This document shows positions 26,781-37,137 of a DNA stretch of 64,000 nt, one piece after another. The stretch spans positions 60,209 through 124,208 of the forward strand of contig CALXLV010000043.1 of assembly GCA_944389295.1 (NCBI GenBank). The letters are read 5' to 3'. The translations under genes were made by a program, and so were the position numbers. The DNA is from an uncultured Spirochaetaceae bacterium (GTDB lineage: Bacteria; Spirochaetota; Spirochaetia; Sphaerochaetales; Sphaerochaetaceae). The notes beneath the pieces are model-generated. The model was not told where the DNA came from, searched no databases, and saw nothing but the letters and a program-made list of their open reading frames with translations. Each line of letters begins with the position of its first letter. Position 1 is the stretch's first letter.

Positions 26781-26810
26781 ATTATACCAGATGGACGGGA
26801 GTGTTTCCAA
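26781..26810 (-). promoter_or_regulatory. Flavin reductase-E1 operon promoter
   Basis: TTGGAA, 18 bases, TATAAT. The leader is about 40 bases long and contains the hairpin at 26746-26764. Confidence 0.65.
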
Positions 26811-26857
26811 AGAAAACGCGGCTCAATGTCCTGTATGGAAAAAGCTGCGGCCGTCGG

Positions 26858-26886
26858 TTGGTATTATTCCGTTCTTCTGATAGAAT
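26858..26886 (+). promoter_or_regulatory. Purine salvage operon promoter
   Basis: TTGGTA, 17 bases, TAGAAT, about 40 bases before the hpt ATG, which has its own AAGGGAG ribosome-binding site. Confidence 0.6.
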
Positions 26887-26926
26887 GTCATAGTCCTGAT
26901 TTGATTCTATTCAAGGGAGAAATGCT

Positions 26927-27484
26927 ATGAATGCTGTCAAGCCACCTCTTACGGATGATCTGGCGCGTGTCCTGATTGACGAGGATTCGATTTCCAGACG
27001 TGTCTCCGAGCTTGCCGAGGAGATAAACGAGAAGTACAAGGATATAGAGGAACCCCTGATGCTCGTCGGAGTGCTGAAGGGGTCCTTCATTTTCATGGCC
27101 GACCTGTCGCGCAGGCTTACAATCCCGCATGTCGTCGATTTCATTGCGATCTCATCATACGGAAAGAAGGGAGCGGAGAGAGGTGAAGTGAGACTGCTGA
27201 TGGACACGAGGGAAAACCTCGCGGGGCATCACGTCCTCATCGTCGAGGACATCCTCGACAGCGGCTCCACCCTCAGCTATCTGATAAAGACCTTCAACGC
27301 CCGCGGAACGAAGTCCGTCGAGACAGCGGTATTCCTCGACAAGCCGTCCCGCCATGTGATTCCAGTGGAGATCCAGTTCAGGGGCTTCGAGATTCCCGAC
27401 GTCTGGGTAGTGGGATACGGCCTTGATTACAAAGAAAGGCATCGTACCCTTCCCTATATCGCAGAGATGATCCCGGAGAAATAG
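26927..27484 (+). CDS. hpt: Hypoxanthine phosphoribosyltransferase
   Basis: A 185-residue enzyme converting hypoxanthine or guanine and PRPP to IMP or GMP. The PRPP-binding motif VLIVEDILDSGSTLSYL lies near residue 105, the GVLKGSFIFMADL segment near 47, and the purine-site motif PDVWVVGYGLDYKERHR near 160. It is cytoplasmic. It is the first of three closely packed genes (hpt, a second phosphoribosyltransferase, purA) that form a purine-salvage operon. Confidence 0.95.
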   Translation: MNAVKPPLTDDLARVLIDEDSISRRVSELAEEINEKYKDIEEPLMLVGVLKGSFIFMADLSRRLTIPHVVDFIAISSYGKKGAERGEVRLLMDTRENLAGHHVLIVEDILDSGSTLSYLIKTFNARGTKSVETAVFLDKPSRHVIPVEIQFRGFEIPDVWVVGYGLDYKERHRTLPYIAEMIPEK

Positions 27485-27492
27485 GAGGCTGT

Positions 27493-28053
27493 ATGGATAT
27501 CGACAAGTTCTATGTGAGCTACAACACCGTGCACAAGCTGATAAAGAACCTTGCGGAGAAAATAACCGCATCAGGATTCGATCCCGATGTGATCGTCGCA
27601 ATCGGCTCAGGCGGCTTCATACCTGCACGTATCATAAAGACCTTCATCAACCGCCCAATCTACGCGGTAGGCATCTCATACTACGGCATGGACCACAAGC
27701 ACCGCGAGCATCCCACGAAGATCCAGTGGATCGACGAGGTGCAGGAGCAGCTGAGGGGAAAGAACGTCCTTCTGATAGATGAGGTGGATGATACAAGGGC
27801 CACGCTCGGCTACTGCGTCGGAGAGATCCTCTCCTACCAGCCGAAGGAGATAGCCGTCCTCGTCCTGCACAACAAGCTGAAGAAGAAGGACGTGGAGTTC
27901 CCGCCCGAGATAAAGAGATACTATCCCGCAATGGAGATAGAGGATATGTGGATAAAATATCCCTGGGATGCAGATGATATAGACGAGCATACCGAGAAGG
28001 AGAAACAGATGTTTCAGGAGCTCAGACGCCAGGGGAAGGAGTTCATCATATGA
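27493..28053 (+). CDS. Second purine phosphoribosyltransferase (xanthine/hypoxanthine type)
   Basis: A 186-residue PRTase with the PRPP loop VLLIDEVDDTRATLGYCVGEIL (about residues 93-114) and an AIGSGGFIPARIIKTF loop near 36. The motif form (DEVDDTRAT, and a C-terminal YPWD) recalls the Gpt/XPRT and fungal HPT1 group rather than the HPRT next door, so xanthine or 6-oxopurine specificity is plausible but unproved. A Shine-Dalgarno site (AGGAGG) precedes the ATG. It overlaps purA by four bases, implying coupled translation. Confidence 0.85.
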   Translation: MDIDKFYVSYNTVHKLIKNLAEKITASGFDPDVIVAIGSGGFIPARIIKTFINRPIYAVGISYYGMDHKHREHPTKIQWIDEVQEQLRGKNVLLIDEVDDTRATLGYCVGEILSYQPKEIAVLVLHNKLKKKDVEFPPEIKRYYPAMEIEDMWIKYPWDADDIDEHTEKEKQMFQELRRQGKEFII

Positions 28054-29336
28054 AAAAAAGCAACGTAAGCGCAGTAGTCGGAATACAGTGGGGCGATGAG
28101 GGCAAGGGCCGCGTCGTTGATTATCTTGCCGAGGATGCGGAGCTCGTCATCCGTTTTCAGGGCGGTGACAACGCCGGACACACAGTCATAAACGACAAGG
28201 GCAAGTTCGGCCTTCACATCCTCCCCAGCGGAATCTTCAATCCGGAGACTATGAACATCGTAGGTGCGGGCACTGTCGTGAATTTCGACAGGATGCACGA
28301 GGAGATCGAGAACATCAGGAAGAGCGCCGGAATAGAGATCGACAACGTATTCATCGATGAGAGAGCCCACATCATAATGCCGTACCACATGGCCCTTGAC
28401 GGAGCCGAAGAGGGAAAGCGCAGCGACAAGGAGAAGATCGGAACGACAAAGAGGGGCATCGGTCCCTGCTACTCCGACAAGGCCGCGAGAATGGGAATCA
28501 GGGCCGCCGACATCATGGACCCGGAAAGACTTGAGGAGAGGCTCAGGCTGATTCTCCCCAAGAAGAACAGGGATCTCGAGTACTACGGACTTGAGACGGT
28601 CACGTTCGAGGAGATGCTCGCAATCTGCAGAAAGTGGAAGGACGAGTTCGGCCGCCATATAATCGACACGGTTCCTATCGTGCGCGATGCCGTGGAGAAC
28701 GGCAAGAAGATACTCCTTGAGGGACAGCTCGGAATCATGAGGGACAACGACTGGGGAATCTATCCCTACACAACGTCCTCCAACCCGACAGCCGCAGGAG
28801 GAGCAAACGGCTCTGCGGTGCCGCCGAGCGCCATCACGAAGGTCGTGGGAGTCGCCAAGGCATACTCCACATCGGTCGGAGGAGGCCCGTACATGACGGA
28901 GCTCTTCGATGCTGACGGGGACAAGCTCAGGGACATCGGACATGAATACGGAGTGACAACGGGCCGCCCGAGAAGATGCGGCTGGTTCGACGCGGTCGCA
29001 GCCGACTTCGCCTGCTACATGAACGGAGTCACCGACATCGCGCTGACGAAGCTCGACGTGCTCGATACCTTCGAGAAGATCAAGGTGTGCACAGGCTATA
29101 TGATCGACGGCGAATACTACTCCCATCTTCCCGAGACAAGGCTCCAGGAAAGGGCCAAGCCGATCTACGAGGAGTTCGATGGGTGGATGGCGGACACCAC
29201 CGGATGCAGAAAGTGGGAGGATCTTCCGGAGAAGGCGCAGAAGTATGTGATGGCTCTCGAGAAGATGATGAATGCCCACATCACATATGTATCCGTAGGT
29301 CCGGAGCGCAGCCAGCTGATCATAAGAGAGAAGTGA
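28050..29336 (+). CDS. purA: Adenylosuccinate synthetase
   Basis: PurA joins IMP and aspartate with GTP, committing salvaged IMP to AMP. The 428-residue protein has the P-loop-like GIQWGDEGKGRVVD, the GGDNAGHTV catalytic His segment, KRGIGPCYSDKA, and TTGRPRRCGWFDA. ATGA overlap with the preceding PRTase ties it to the salvage operon. purB lies 3 kb downstream, after lacZ. Confidence 0.97.
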   Translation: MKKSNVSAVVGIQWGDEGKGRVVDYLAEDAELVIRFQGGDNAGHTVINDKGKFGLHILPSGIFNPETMNIVGAGTVVNFDRMHEEIENIRKSAGIEIDNVFIDERAHIIMPYHMALDGAEEGKRSDKEKIGTTKRGIGPCYSDKAARMGIRAADIMDPERLEERLRLILPKKNRDLEYYGLETVTFEEMLAICRKWKDEFGRHIIDTVPIVRDAVENGKKILLEGQLGIMRDNDWGIYPYTTSSNPTAAGGANGSAVPPSAITKVVGVAKAYSTSVGGGPYMTELFDADGDKLRDIGHEYGVTTGRPRRCGWFDAVAADFACYMNGVTDIALTKLDVLDTFEKIKVCTGYMIDGEYYSHLPETRLQERAKPIYEEFDGWMADTTGCRKWEDLPEKAQKYVMALEKMMNAHITYVSVGPERSQLIIREK

Positions 29337-29350
29337 TCTCAGGCCGCTTC

Positions 29351-32424
<3,074 letters not shown>

Positions 32425-32431
32425 GGGAATT

Positions 32432-33844
32432 ATGGAATACAGTCACGATACATACATCAGCCCGCTGACATGGCGGTACGGTTCGGATGAGATGAAGGAA
32501 ATTTTCTCCGAAGTGCACAAGAGAAAGCTGCTCAGACGCGTGTGGATCGCTCTCGCCAGAGCCGAATCAAAGGCAGGACTGGTGACGGAGGAGCAGGTCA
32601 GGGAACTGGAGGCACACAGGGATGACATCGATATAGAGAGAGCCTCCGAGATAGAGAGCGTCATACACCATGATCTGATGGCTGAGATCAGGACATATGC
32701 GGAGCAGTGCCCTTCAGCCGGAGGGATAATCCACCTCGGCGCCACAAGCATGGATGCTCTGGACAATGCCGATGCGATGAGATTCAGGGAGGCTCTCCAG
32801 CTCATCATACGCCGCCTTGACGACCTCATTGAAGCGCTGGCTGCAAAAGCGGAGGAGTATATCGATGTCCCGACAATGGCATTTACGCATATACAGCCTG
32901 CAGAGATAACGACAATAGGCTACCGGATTGCCCAGACAATACAGGACCTGAACGAGGACAGGAAGGAGATAGCCGCGTTCACGGAGAGCATGAAGGGCAA
33001 GGGAATGAAGGGAGCCGTCGGCACCGGCGCAAGCTACAGCGTGCTTCTCAGAGGCACAGGCATATCTGCAGCAGAGATGGAGAAGATGGTGATGGACGAG
33101 CTTGGCATAGAGGCTTTTCCCGCCGCCACGCAGACATATACGAGGAAGCAGGACCTGAGGATGATCTCCCTCCTCTCCTCTGTTTCGGCGACGCTCCACC
33201 GCTTCTCCCTTGACCTGAGAATACTGCAGTCGCCTCCCATCGGAGAATTCTCAGAGCCGTTCGGGAAGATGCAGGTCGGCTCATCCGCAATGCCTTTCAA
33301 GCGCAACCCGATCAACTCCGAGAAAATCTGTTCTCTCGCAAGGATAGTGGAGGGAACTTACCAGCCGGCGTGGGGAAATGCCTCCTCATCGATTCTGGAA
33401 CGCACTCTGGACGACAGTGCGAACAGGCGGATCTTCATTCCTGAAGCGTTCATAGCCCTGGACGAGATACTCATAACGGAGCTTAAGATAGCGAAGGGAA
33501 TGAACATACACAGCACGGCTACGGAGCGTCTGATGGAGAGCTACGGAATCTTCGCATCCACCGAGCGTCTGCTTATGGAGCTCGGCAGGAAGGGAGCGGA
33601 CAGGCAGGAGATGCACGAGGTCATAAGGGAGGAATCCCTCAAGGCGTGGGCCGAGGTGCAGGAAGGAAGGGCCAATCCGCTCAGGACTATACTCTCCTCC
33701 GACAGCCGGCTGCTCTCATATCTTTCAAAGGATGAGATTCTCGCCCTGCTCGATGCTTCCGACTACACAGGCGATGCCGCTGCAAGGACGAGAATGGTAC
33801 TTGATCAGATCATCAGAAGGCCTGCGCGGAAGAGCGCGAAATAG
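32432..33844 (+). CDS. purB: Adenylosuccinate lyase
   Basis: A 470-residue fumarase/aspartase-superfamily enzyme that releases fumarate from adenylosuccinate (and SAICAR). The signature SSAMPFKRNPINSEKI lies near residue 290, THIQPAEITTIGYRIAQ near 150, and HLGATSMDALDNAD near 100. GAGGGAATT precedes the ATG. It follows lacZ closely. Its last 40 bases overlap, on the other strand, the 3' end of the VTT-domain gene. Confidence 0.95.
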   Translation: MEYSHDTYISPLTWRYGSDEMKEIFSEVHKRKLLRRVWIALARAESKAGLVTEEQVRELEAHRDDIDIERASEIESVIHHDLMAEIRTYAEQCPSAGGIIHLGATSMDALDNADAMRFREALQLIIRRLDDLIEALAAKAEEYIDVPTMAFTHIQPAEITTIGYRIAQTIQDLNEDRKEIAAFTESMKGKGMKGAVGTGASYSVLLRGTGISAAEMEKMVMDELGIEAFPAATQTYTRKQDLRMISLLSSVSATLHRFSLDLRILQSPPIGEFSEPFGKMQVGSSAMPFKRNPINSEKICSLARIVEGTYQPAWGNASSSILERTLDDSANRRIFIPEAFIALDEILITELKIAKGMNIHSTATERLMESYGIFASTERLLMELGRKGADRQEMHEVIREESLKAWAEVQEGRANPLRTILSSDSRLLSYLSKDEILALLDASDYTGDAAARTRMVLDQIIRRPARKSAK

Positions 33845-34428
33845 ATCGCTGTCCTGATATACCTTATCGCCGTCGCGGGAATGACCTTTCCCGCCGGCAT
33901 TTTAAGCGCGCCGGCAAGCACGCATATCGTGGAGAACGGCAGCGGAAGTATTCCCGCTATTATCACGAAGAACACGCCGTACTTCCTGATGTACGCGCCC
34001 CACTTCACCTTCGCCTTGTCGGTGAACTTCCTGATGAAAGGAATCTTATGCAGCAGCAGACCTATGGCATATGATGTGATGCCTCCGAGCGCCGAAGCTG
34101 TTCCGATCAGAGGAATCATCACCAGCGGGTTCTTCGACACCGCTATCGGATAGACAAGATCGGGAGAGAGCGGCAGGATCAGAGTGTCAACCACATAGAC
34201 ATAGAGGAAGATGCTCCAAAGTCCCAGGTTCTCATCGAACCAGTCTATCGCGAGGGAGTAGTTCTCCCCTCCTATGAATTTAAGTACGAGAAGAGAGCAT
34301 ATCAGAAGAAGAAGCATGGGAATGAACCCAATAAGCGCTATCCTCTTCCACTCAAGATGCACATCCTTGTGCTCCTCTCTCTCCTCTTCAACCTCAGTCC
34401 CCTTCTTTTCATTGAGCTGGCTGATCAT
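33805..34428 (-). CDS. VTT/DedA-like membrane protein
   Basis: A 207-residue integral membrane protein. It has a charged N-terminal cytoplasmic tail (about residues 1-27), an initial membrane segment (IALIGFIPMLLLLICSLLVL) and further hydrophobic segments. The re-entrant-loop-like region around GTASALGGITSYAIGLLLHK and GILPLPFSTICVLAGALKMP fits the SNARE-associated/VTT family. Bacterial members include lipid flippases such as DedA/UptA. The carrier lipid is not predictable. It overlaps the upstream editing gene by 20 bases and purB by 40 bases (antisense). Confidence 0.85.
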   Translation of the reverse strand: MISQLNEKKGTEVEEEREEHKDVHLEWKRIALIGFIPMLLLLICSLLVLKFIGGENYSLAIDWFDENLGLWSIFLYVYVVDTLILPLSPDLVYPIAVSKNPLVMIPLIGTASALGGITSYAIGLLLHKIPFIRKFTDKAKVKWGAYIRKYGVFFVIIAGILPLPFSTICVLAGALKMPAGKVIPATAIRYIRTAIYFALFRAGLLMI

Positions 34429-35557
34429 CGAGAATCTTTCCGGCCTCCTCCGCGACTACGGACGCATCTCCGGCAAAGGAACCTCTGAACATCACACCCC
34501 TTCCGCCCCCACGGATGGAGAATGACGATAGGCCTTTCCGCAGAAGAGCGAAGCGCTCCTCCGTCCCATGGAAGAGGAACCTGTTTCCCGAGAGGACAAG
34601 GACAGACTGCTCCTCATCCTCCGGCACCGCCCCCTCAAATGCCGAGATATCCGTATCTGCAATGAATATAACAGCTTTTCCCTTCTGCGTCCTCTCCCTT
34701 GCGGCCATATAGGCATATTCTGCGATCCGTACTGAAAGAGTACGCACCTCGCGCCGGAGTTCTGCGCACTCTTCTGCAAGACGGCCAGCGCTCTCGACTA
34801 TCTTCTCAGGCTCCGAGGAGAGGAGAGCGGATAGCGAGGAGACGATGGATGCGTTCCTGCGTCTTTCGGCGACAGAGAGAGATGAGCACTTCCAGATAGT
34901 TCTGACATGTCCCCTTATCCTCTCGGAGCCGCAGAATGTGATTTCCCCTATCTCGGAAGTTGATCTGAGATGCACGCCTCCGCAGGCGACGGCGTCAATG
35001 CCCTCTATGAATACCACAAGAACATCACCCTGAACCTTTATGGAGCGCCTCATATGGAGAGCTTCCGCCTCCCCATGGCTCATGCTGAGCTGATATATCC
35101 TGTACCCGGCTCTTATCGCATCCGAGGCGGCATCCTCCACGGAGAGCAGGACGGAGGTATCTATCTCATCCCTGTCCGTCTCTATCGTGAAGAACTCCTC
35201 ACCCTGATGCACCGCCGCCGTACCGATTCCGTACATTGAATGAAGAAGCGCCGAGACAAGGTGCTGGGCGCTGTGTTCAGTCATGTAGAAATATCTGTGC
35301 TCCCAGTCCAGAACGATATGATAGCTCTTCCCTATCTCAGGCTTCTCTCCTTTCACTATATGAAGCGGAGTGCCGTCAGCCCCCTTCTTGGTATCGGAAA
35401 CAATGAAACTTCCTATCATTCCCCTGTCTCCGGGCTGTCCTCCGGCTTCCGGGTAGAATATGCTTCTGTCAAGGATGACTGCATCGCCGTCGATGGCTGT
35501 CACAACCGCATCCGTCTCACGGAGGTAGCCGTCGGAATAATAGAGTTTCTCCGTCAT
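34409..35557 (-). CDS. Alanyl-tRNA editing protein (AlaX family, long form)
   Basis: A 382-residue relative of the AlaRS editing domain that clears mischarged Ser/Gly-tRNA-Ala. Zinc ligands are present in HSAQH (about residue 94) and CGGVH (about 194). The N-terminal glycine motif FYPEAGGQPGDRG is present. The C-terminal half is helical (about 240-290) followed by a DHHA1-like domain with a GGGRG segment, matching the longer AlaX-L class. ATG at 35557 has GGAGG upstream and overlaps the preceding gene's stop by four bases. Confidence 0.92.
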   Translation of the reverse strand: MTEKLYYSDGYLRETDAVVTAIDGDAVILDRSIFYPEAGGQPGDRGMIGSFIVSDTKKGADGTPLHIVKGEKPEIGKSYHIVLDWEHRYFYMTEHSAQHLVSALLHSMYGIGTAAVHQGEEFFTIETDRDEIDTSVLLSVEDAASDAIRAGYRIYQLSMSHGEAEALHMRRSIKVQGDVLVVFIEGIDAVACGGVHLRSTSEIGEITFCGSERIRGHVRTIWKCSSLSVAERRRNASIVSSLSALLSSEPEKIVESAGRLAEECAELRREVRTLSVRIAEYAYMAARERTQKGKAVIFIADTDISAFEGAVPEDEEQSVLVLSGNRFLFHGTEERFALLRKGLSSFSIRGGGRGVMFRGSFAGDASVVAEEAGKILDDQPAQ

Positions 35558-36183
35558 TTTCTCTCCTCCCCGACCATTCTCGCAACAGGCAGCTTCCATC
35601 TGAAATGATAGCCGAGCATCCTGAGAGCCGTTGTGAAAACGGCTATCGAGTACATGAGAACGTCGCCGCCCACTCCCGCACGGACGAGGACCACGAACAG
35701 CAGACCGCCCAGAATGGATGCCGAGGCGTAGAAATCAGAGGTGAACACCATAGGGATCTCCCGCGAAAAGACATCACGGAGCACACCCCCTCCGACAGCG
35801 CCGAATACCCCGCTTGTTATCACTCCGATAGCCCCCAGTCCCATGGCTGCAGCCTTCACGCATCCGATCGCTGTGAAAACCCCGAGCCCTATCGCATCGA
35901 GATACTGTATGACGTACCATCTGCCTACGGCCTTTGGGCTTATCAGAAAGACGATGATACCCATCGCAATGCAGACGAGAACATATGCGTTGTCGCTGAA
36001 CACGGCTATCGGATGTATGCCGAGAAGGACATCGCGGAGCATTCCTCCTCCGCATCCTACTGTGATCGCGAATACTATGACGCCGAGAAAATCGAGCCTG
36101 TGCCTCACGCCCTTCACGGCGCCCGTTACGGCGAATACTGCCGTGCCGAAAATATCGAAAGCGTAAACTATTCCGCTGTCCAT
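35554..36183 (-). CDS. TRIC/UPF0126 (YadS-type) membrane protein
   Basis: A 209-residue protein with seven hydrophobic segments arranged as two glycine-rich repeats. VFAVTGAVKG..GVIVFAITVGCGGGMLRDVLLG (about 15-55) and IGVITSGVFGAVGGGVLRDVFS (about 110-135) are the two pore-like signatures. Prokaryotic TRIC relatives form trimeric cation channels; some are linked to glycine uptake. ATG at 36183 is preferred because TAGTCT lies 7 bases upstream; an in-frame ATG at 36246 lacks a ribosome-binding site. It is followed by the AlaX-type gene with ATGA overlap. Confidence 0.85.
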   Translation of the reverse strand: MDSGIVYAFDIFGTAVFAVTGAVKGVRHRLDFLGVIVFAITVGCGGGMLRDVLLGIHPIAVFSDNAYVLVCIAMGIIVFLISPKAVGRWYVIQYLDAIGLGVFTAIGCVKAAAMGLGAIGVITSGVFGAVGGGVLRDVFSREIPMVFTSDFYASASILGGLLFVVLVRAGVGGDVLMYSIAVFTTALRMLGYHFRWKLPVARMVGEERK

Positions 36184-36190
36184 ATCAGCA

Positions 36191-36196
36191 AGACTA
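36191..36196 (-). promoter_or_regulatory. -10 box of the TRIC-like gene
   Basis: TAGTCT lies 7 bases before the ATG at 36183. The -35 is not convincing. Confidence 0.4.
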
Positions 36197-36250
36197 TCCC
36201 GAAAGGGTGAAGCAAGTCCACCAGCTATAGTCGACAGGGAAAACATCGGC

Positions 36251-36256
36251 TATATT
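36251..36256 (+). promoter_or_regulatory. -10 box of the helical-protein gene
   Basis: TATATT lies 7 bases before the ATG at 36264. No Shine-Dalgarno sequence is visible. Confidence 0.5.
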
Positions 36257-36263
36257 CAGAGAC

Positions 36264-36866
36264 ATGGGAAAGATAAAAAGCGCATGGGAGATCGCCCTTG
36301 AGAAAACAGAGGGCATCCAGATGGACAAGGAGAAGATCCGCCGCAAGAGCGACATAGAGAACATAAGGAAAACAGCGGGAGCATATCTGGCAGAGGATGA
36401 TCCCGATACCGCCAAGCTGAGAGATGAGCTCTCAAAGTATGACAGGAGCACGCTCGCGGAGGCGCTGATGATGACGGTGACCGCCAATATATCGCTTCCG
36501 GCCGACGAAAACGCTGACAGTTCGCGGATGGAGAGAGTGAAGCAGCTTCTCTCTATCGCAAGCGGCGGCGACCCCAGGGCGATGGGACTTATGGATGAGA
36601 TCATAGCCTTCACCGGCCAGTACCCGAAGCACAGGAAGGATCTGATGGAGAAGATGAAAGCCCAGTACCAGCCTGTGCTTGACGAGAAATCCGCAAAGCT
36701 CTCGCGTCAGTACGGCACGGAGGTTCATCTTTCATTCGAGAACGACAAGGAGTTTCTCGAGGCTGCAAGGAAGAATCTGGAACGTCTTGAGGCCCAGTAT
36801 GAGTCAACGCTGCAGGATGCCAAGAACCAGCTGAGAGCCATAATCTCGGGTGAAGAAAAAAGTTGA
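36264..36866 (+). CDS. Conserved-looking helical protein of unknown function
   Basis: A 200-residue, highly charged protein without signal peptide or membrane segment. It is almost entirely helical with coiled-coil character at residues about 10-40 and 155-195 (LEAARKNLERLEAQYESTLQDAKNQLRAI). A central hydrophobic patch SLPADENADSSRMERVKQLLSIASGG is the only distinctive segment. I do not recognise a family. Codon use resembles its neighbours, and the leaderless-type start supports a real gene. Its TGA stop lies within the TTGACA -35 of the following RNA gene, so the two are packed tightly. Confidence 0.7.
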   Translation: MGKIKSAWEIALEKTEGIQMDKEKIRRKSDIENIRKTAGAYLAEDDPDTAKLRDELSKYDRSTLAEALMMTVTANISLPADENADSSRMERVKQLLSIASGGDPRAMGLMDEIIAFTGQYPKHRKDLMEKMKAQYQPVLDEKSAKLSRQYGTEVHLSFENDKEFLEAARKNLERLEAQYESTLQDAKNQLRAIISGEEKS

Positions 36867-36891
36867 CAGCAGATATACCCTGTGTTACCCT
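36863..36891 (+). promoter_or_regulatory. Promoter of the unassigned structured RNA
   Basis: A perfect TTGACA, 17 bases, TACCCT. The -35 contains the stop codon of the preceding gene. Transcription would start near 36898. Confidence 0.75.
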
Positions 36892-36897
36892 GCAGAT

Positions 36898-37134
36898 GTA
36901 AGGCAGGAAGGTAAATCCTGTCAGGCAAAAGTCTTAGGCGTACCCTGAAAGCCTAGGGAGCCGTGGGAAAGCGGCAAGAAAAGAGCCGGAAGAGAGATCC
37001 GGCGGGGAATGCTCCTGATACCCCCGACAAGTGTCGGAGCAGTCGTGGAGACGACTAAAAAGATACGTCGGCCCCTGTTGGAAATTCAGAAATCCGGGGC
37101 ATTGAAAAGGCCGTTCAGAGGAGAACGGCCTTTT
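36898..37134 (+). ncRNA. Unassigned structured small RNA of about 237 nt
   Basis: It has no credible coding frame, its own promoter and a strong terminator. Successive stems are: 36902-36908 with 36916-36922; 36932-36939 with 36951-36958; 36960-36963 with 36972-36975; 36985-36990 with 36998-37003; 37010-37014 with 37037-37041 around an inner CCGAC/GTCGG hairpin; 37041-37046 with 37051-37056 (perfect, loop GGAG); and GCCCC/GGGGC at 37071-37100. It does not show the conserved sequences I know for tmRNA, RNase P, SRP, 6S or common riboswitches. Nine GGA triplets occur, some in loops, including AGAGGA in the terminator loop, which recalls CsrA-binding RNAs. That reading is speculative. Confidence 0.7.
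37105..37134 (+). terminator. Terminator of the structured RNA
   Basis: Perfect 12-base arms AAAAGGCCGTTC / GAACGGCCTTTT with loop AGAGGA. It ends 4 bases before the convergent permease stop and its A/T flanks could serve both strands. Confidence 0.92.
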
Positions 37135-37137
37135 ATA

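Noticed and set aside
36246..36263. Upstream ATG at 36246 as the start of the TRIC-like gene
   Set aside because: It has no ribosome-binding site or -10 box at a useful distance, and the extra 21 residues are not hydrophobic like the family's N-terminus.
36898..37134. Possible tmRNA, RNase P RNA, SRP RNA, group I intron or c-di-GMP riboswitch
   Set aside because: Conserved elements of these RNAs (for example the tmRNA tag frame and tRNA-like end, GAGGAAAGTCC of RNase P, the SRP tetraloop region) are absent. The short match of CGACTAAAAAGATACGTCG to group I core segments is better explained as local hairpins.
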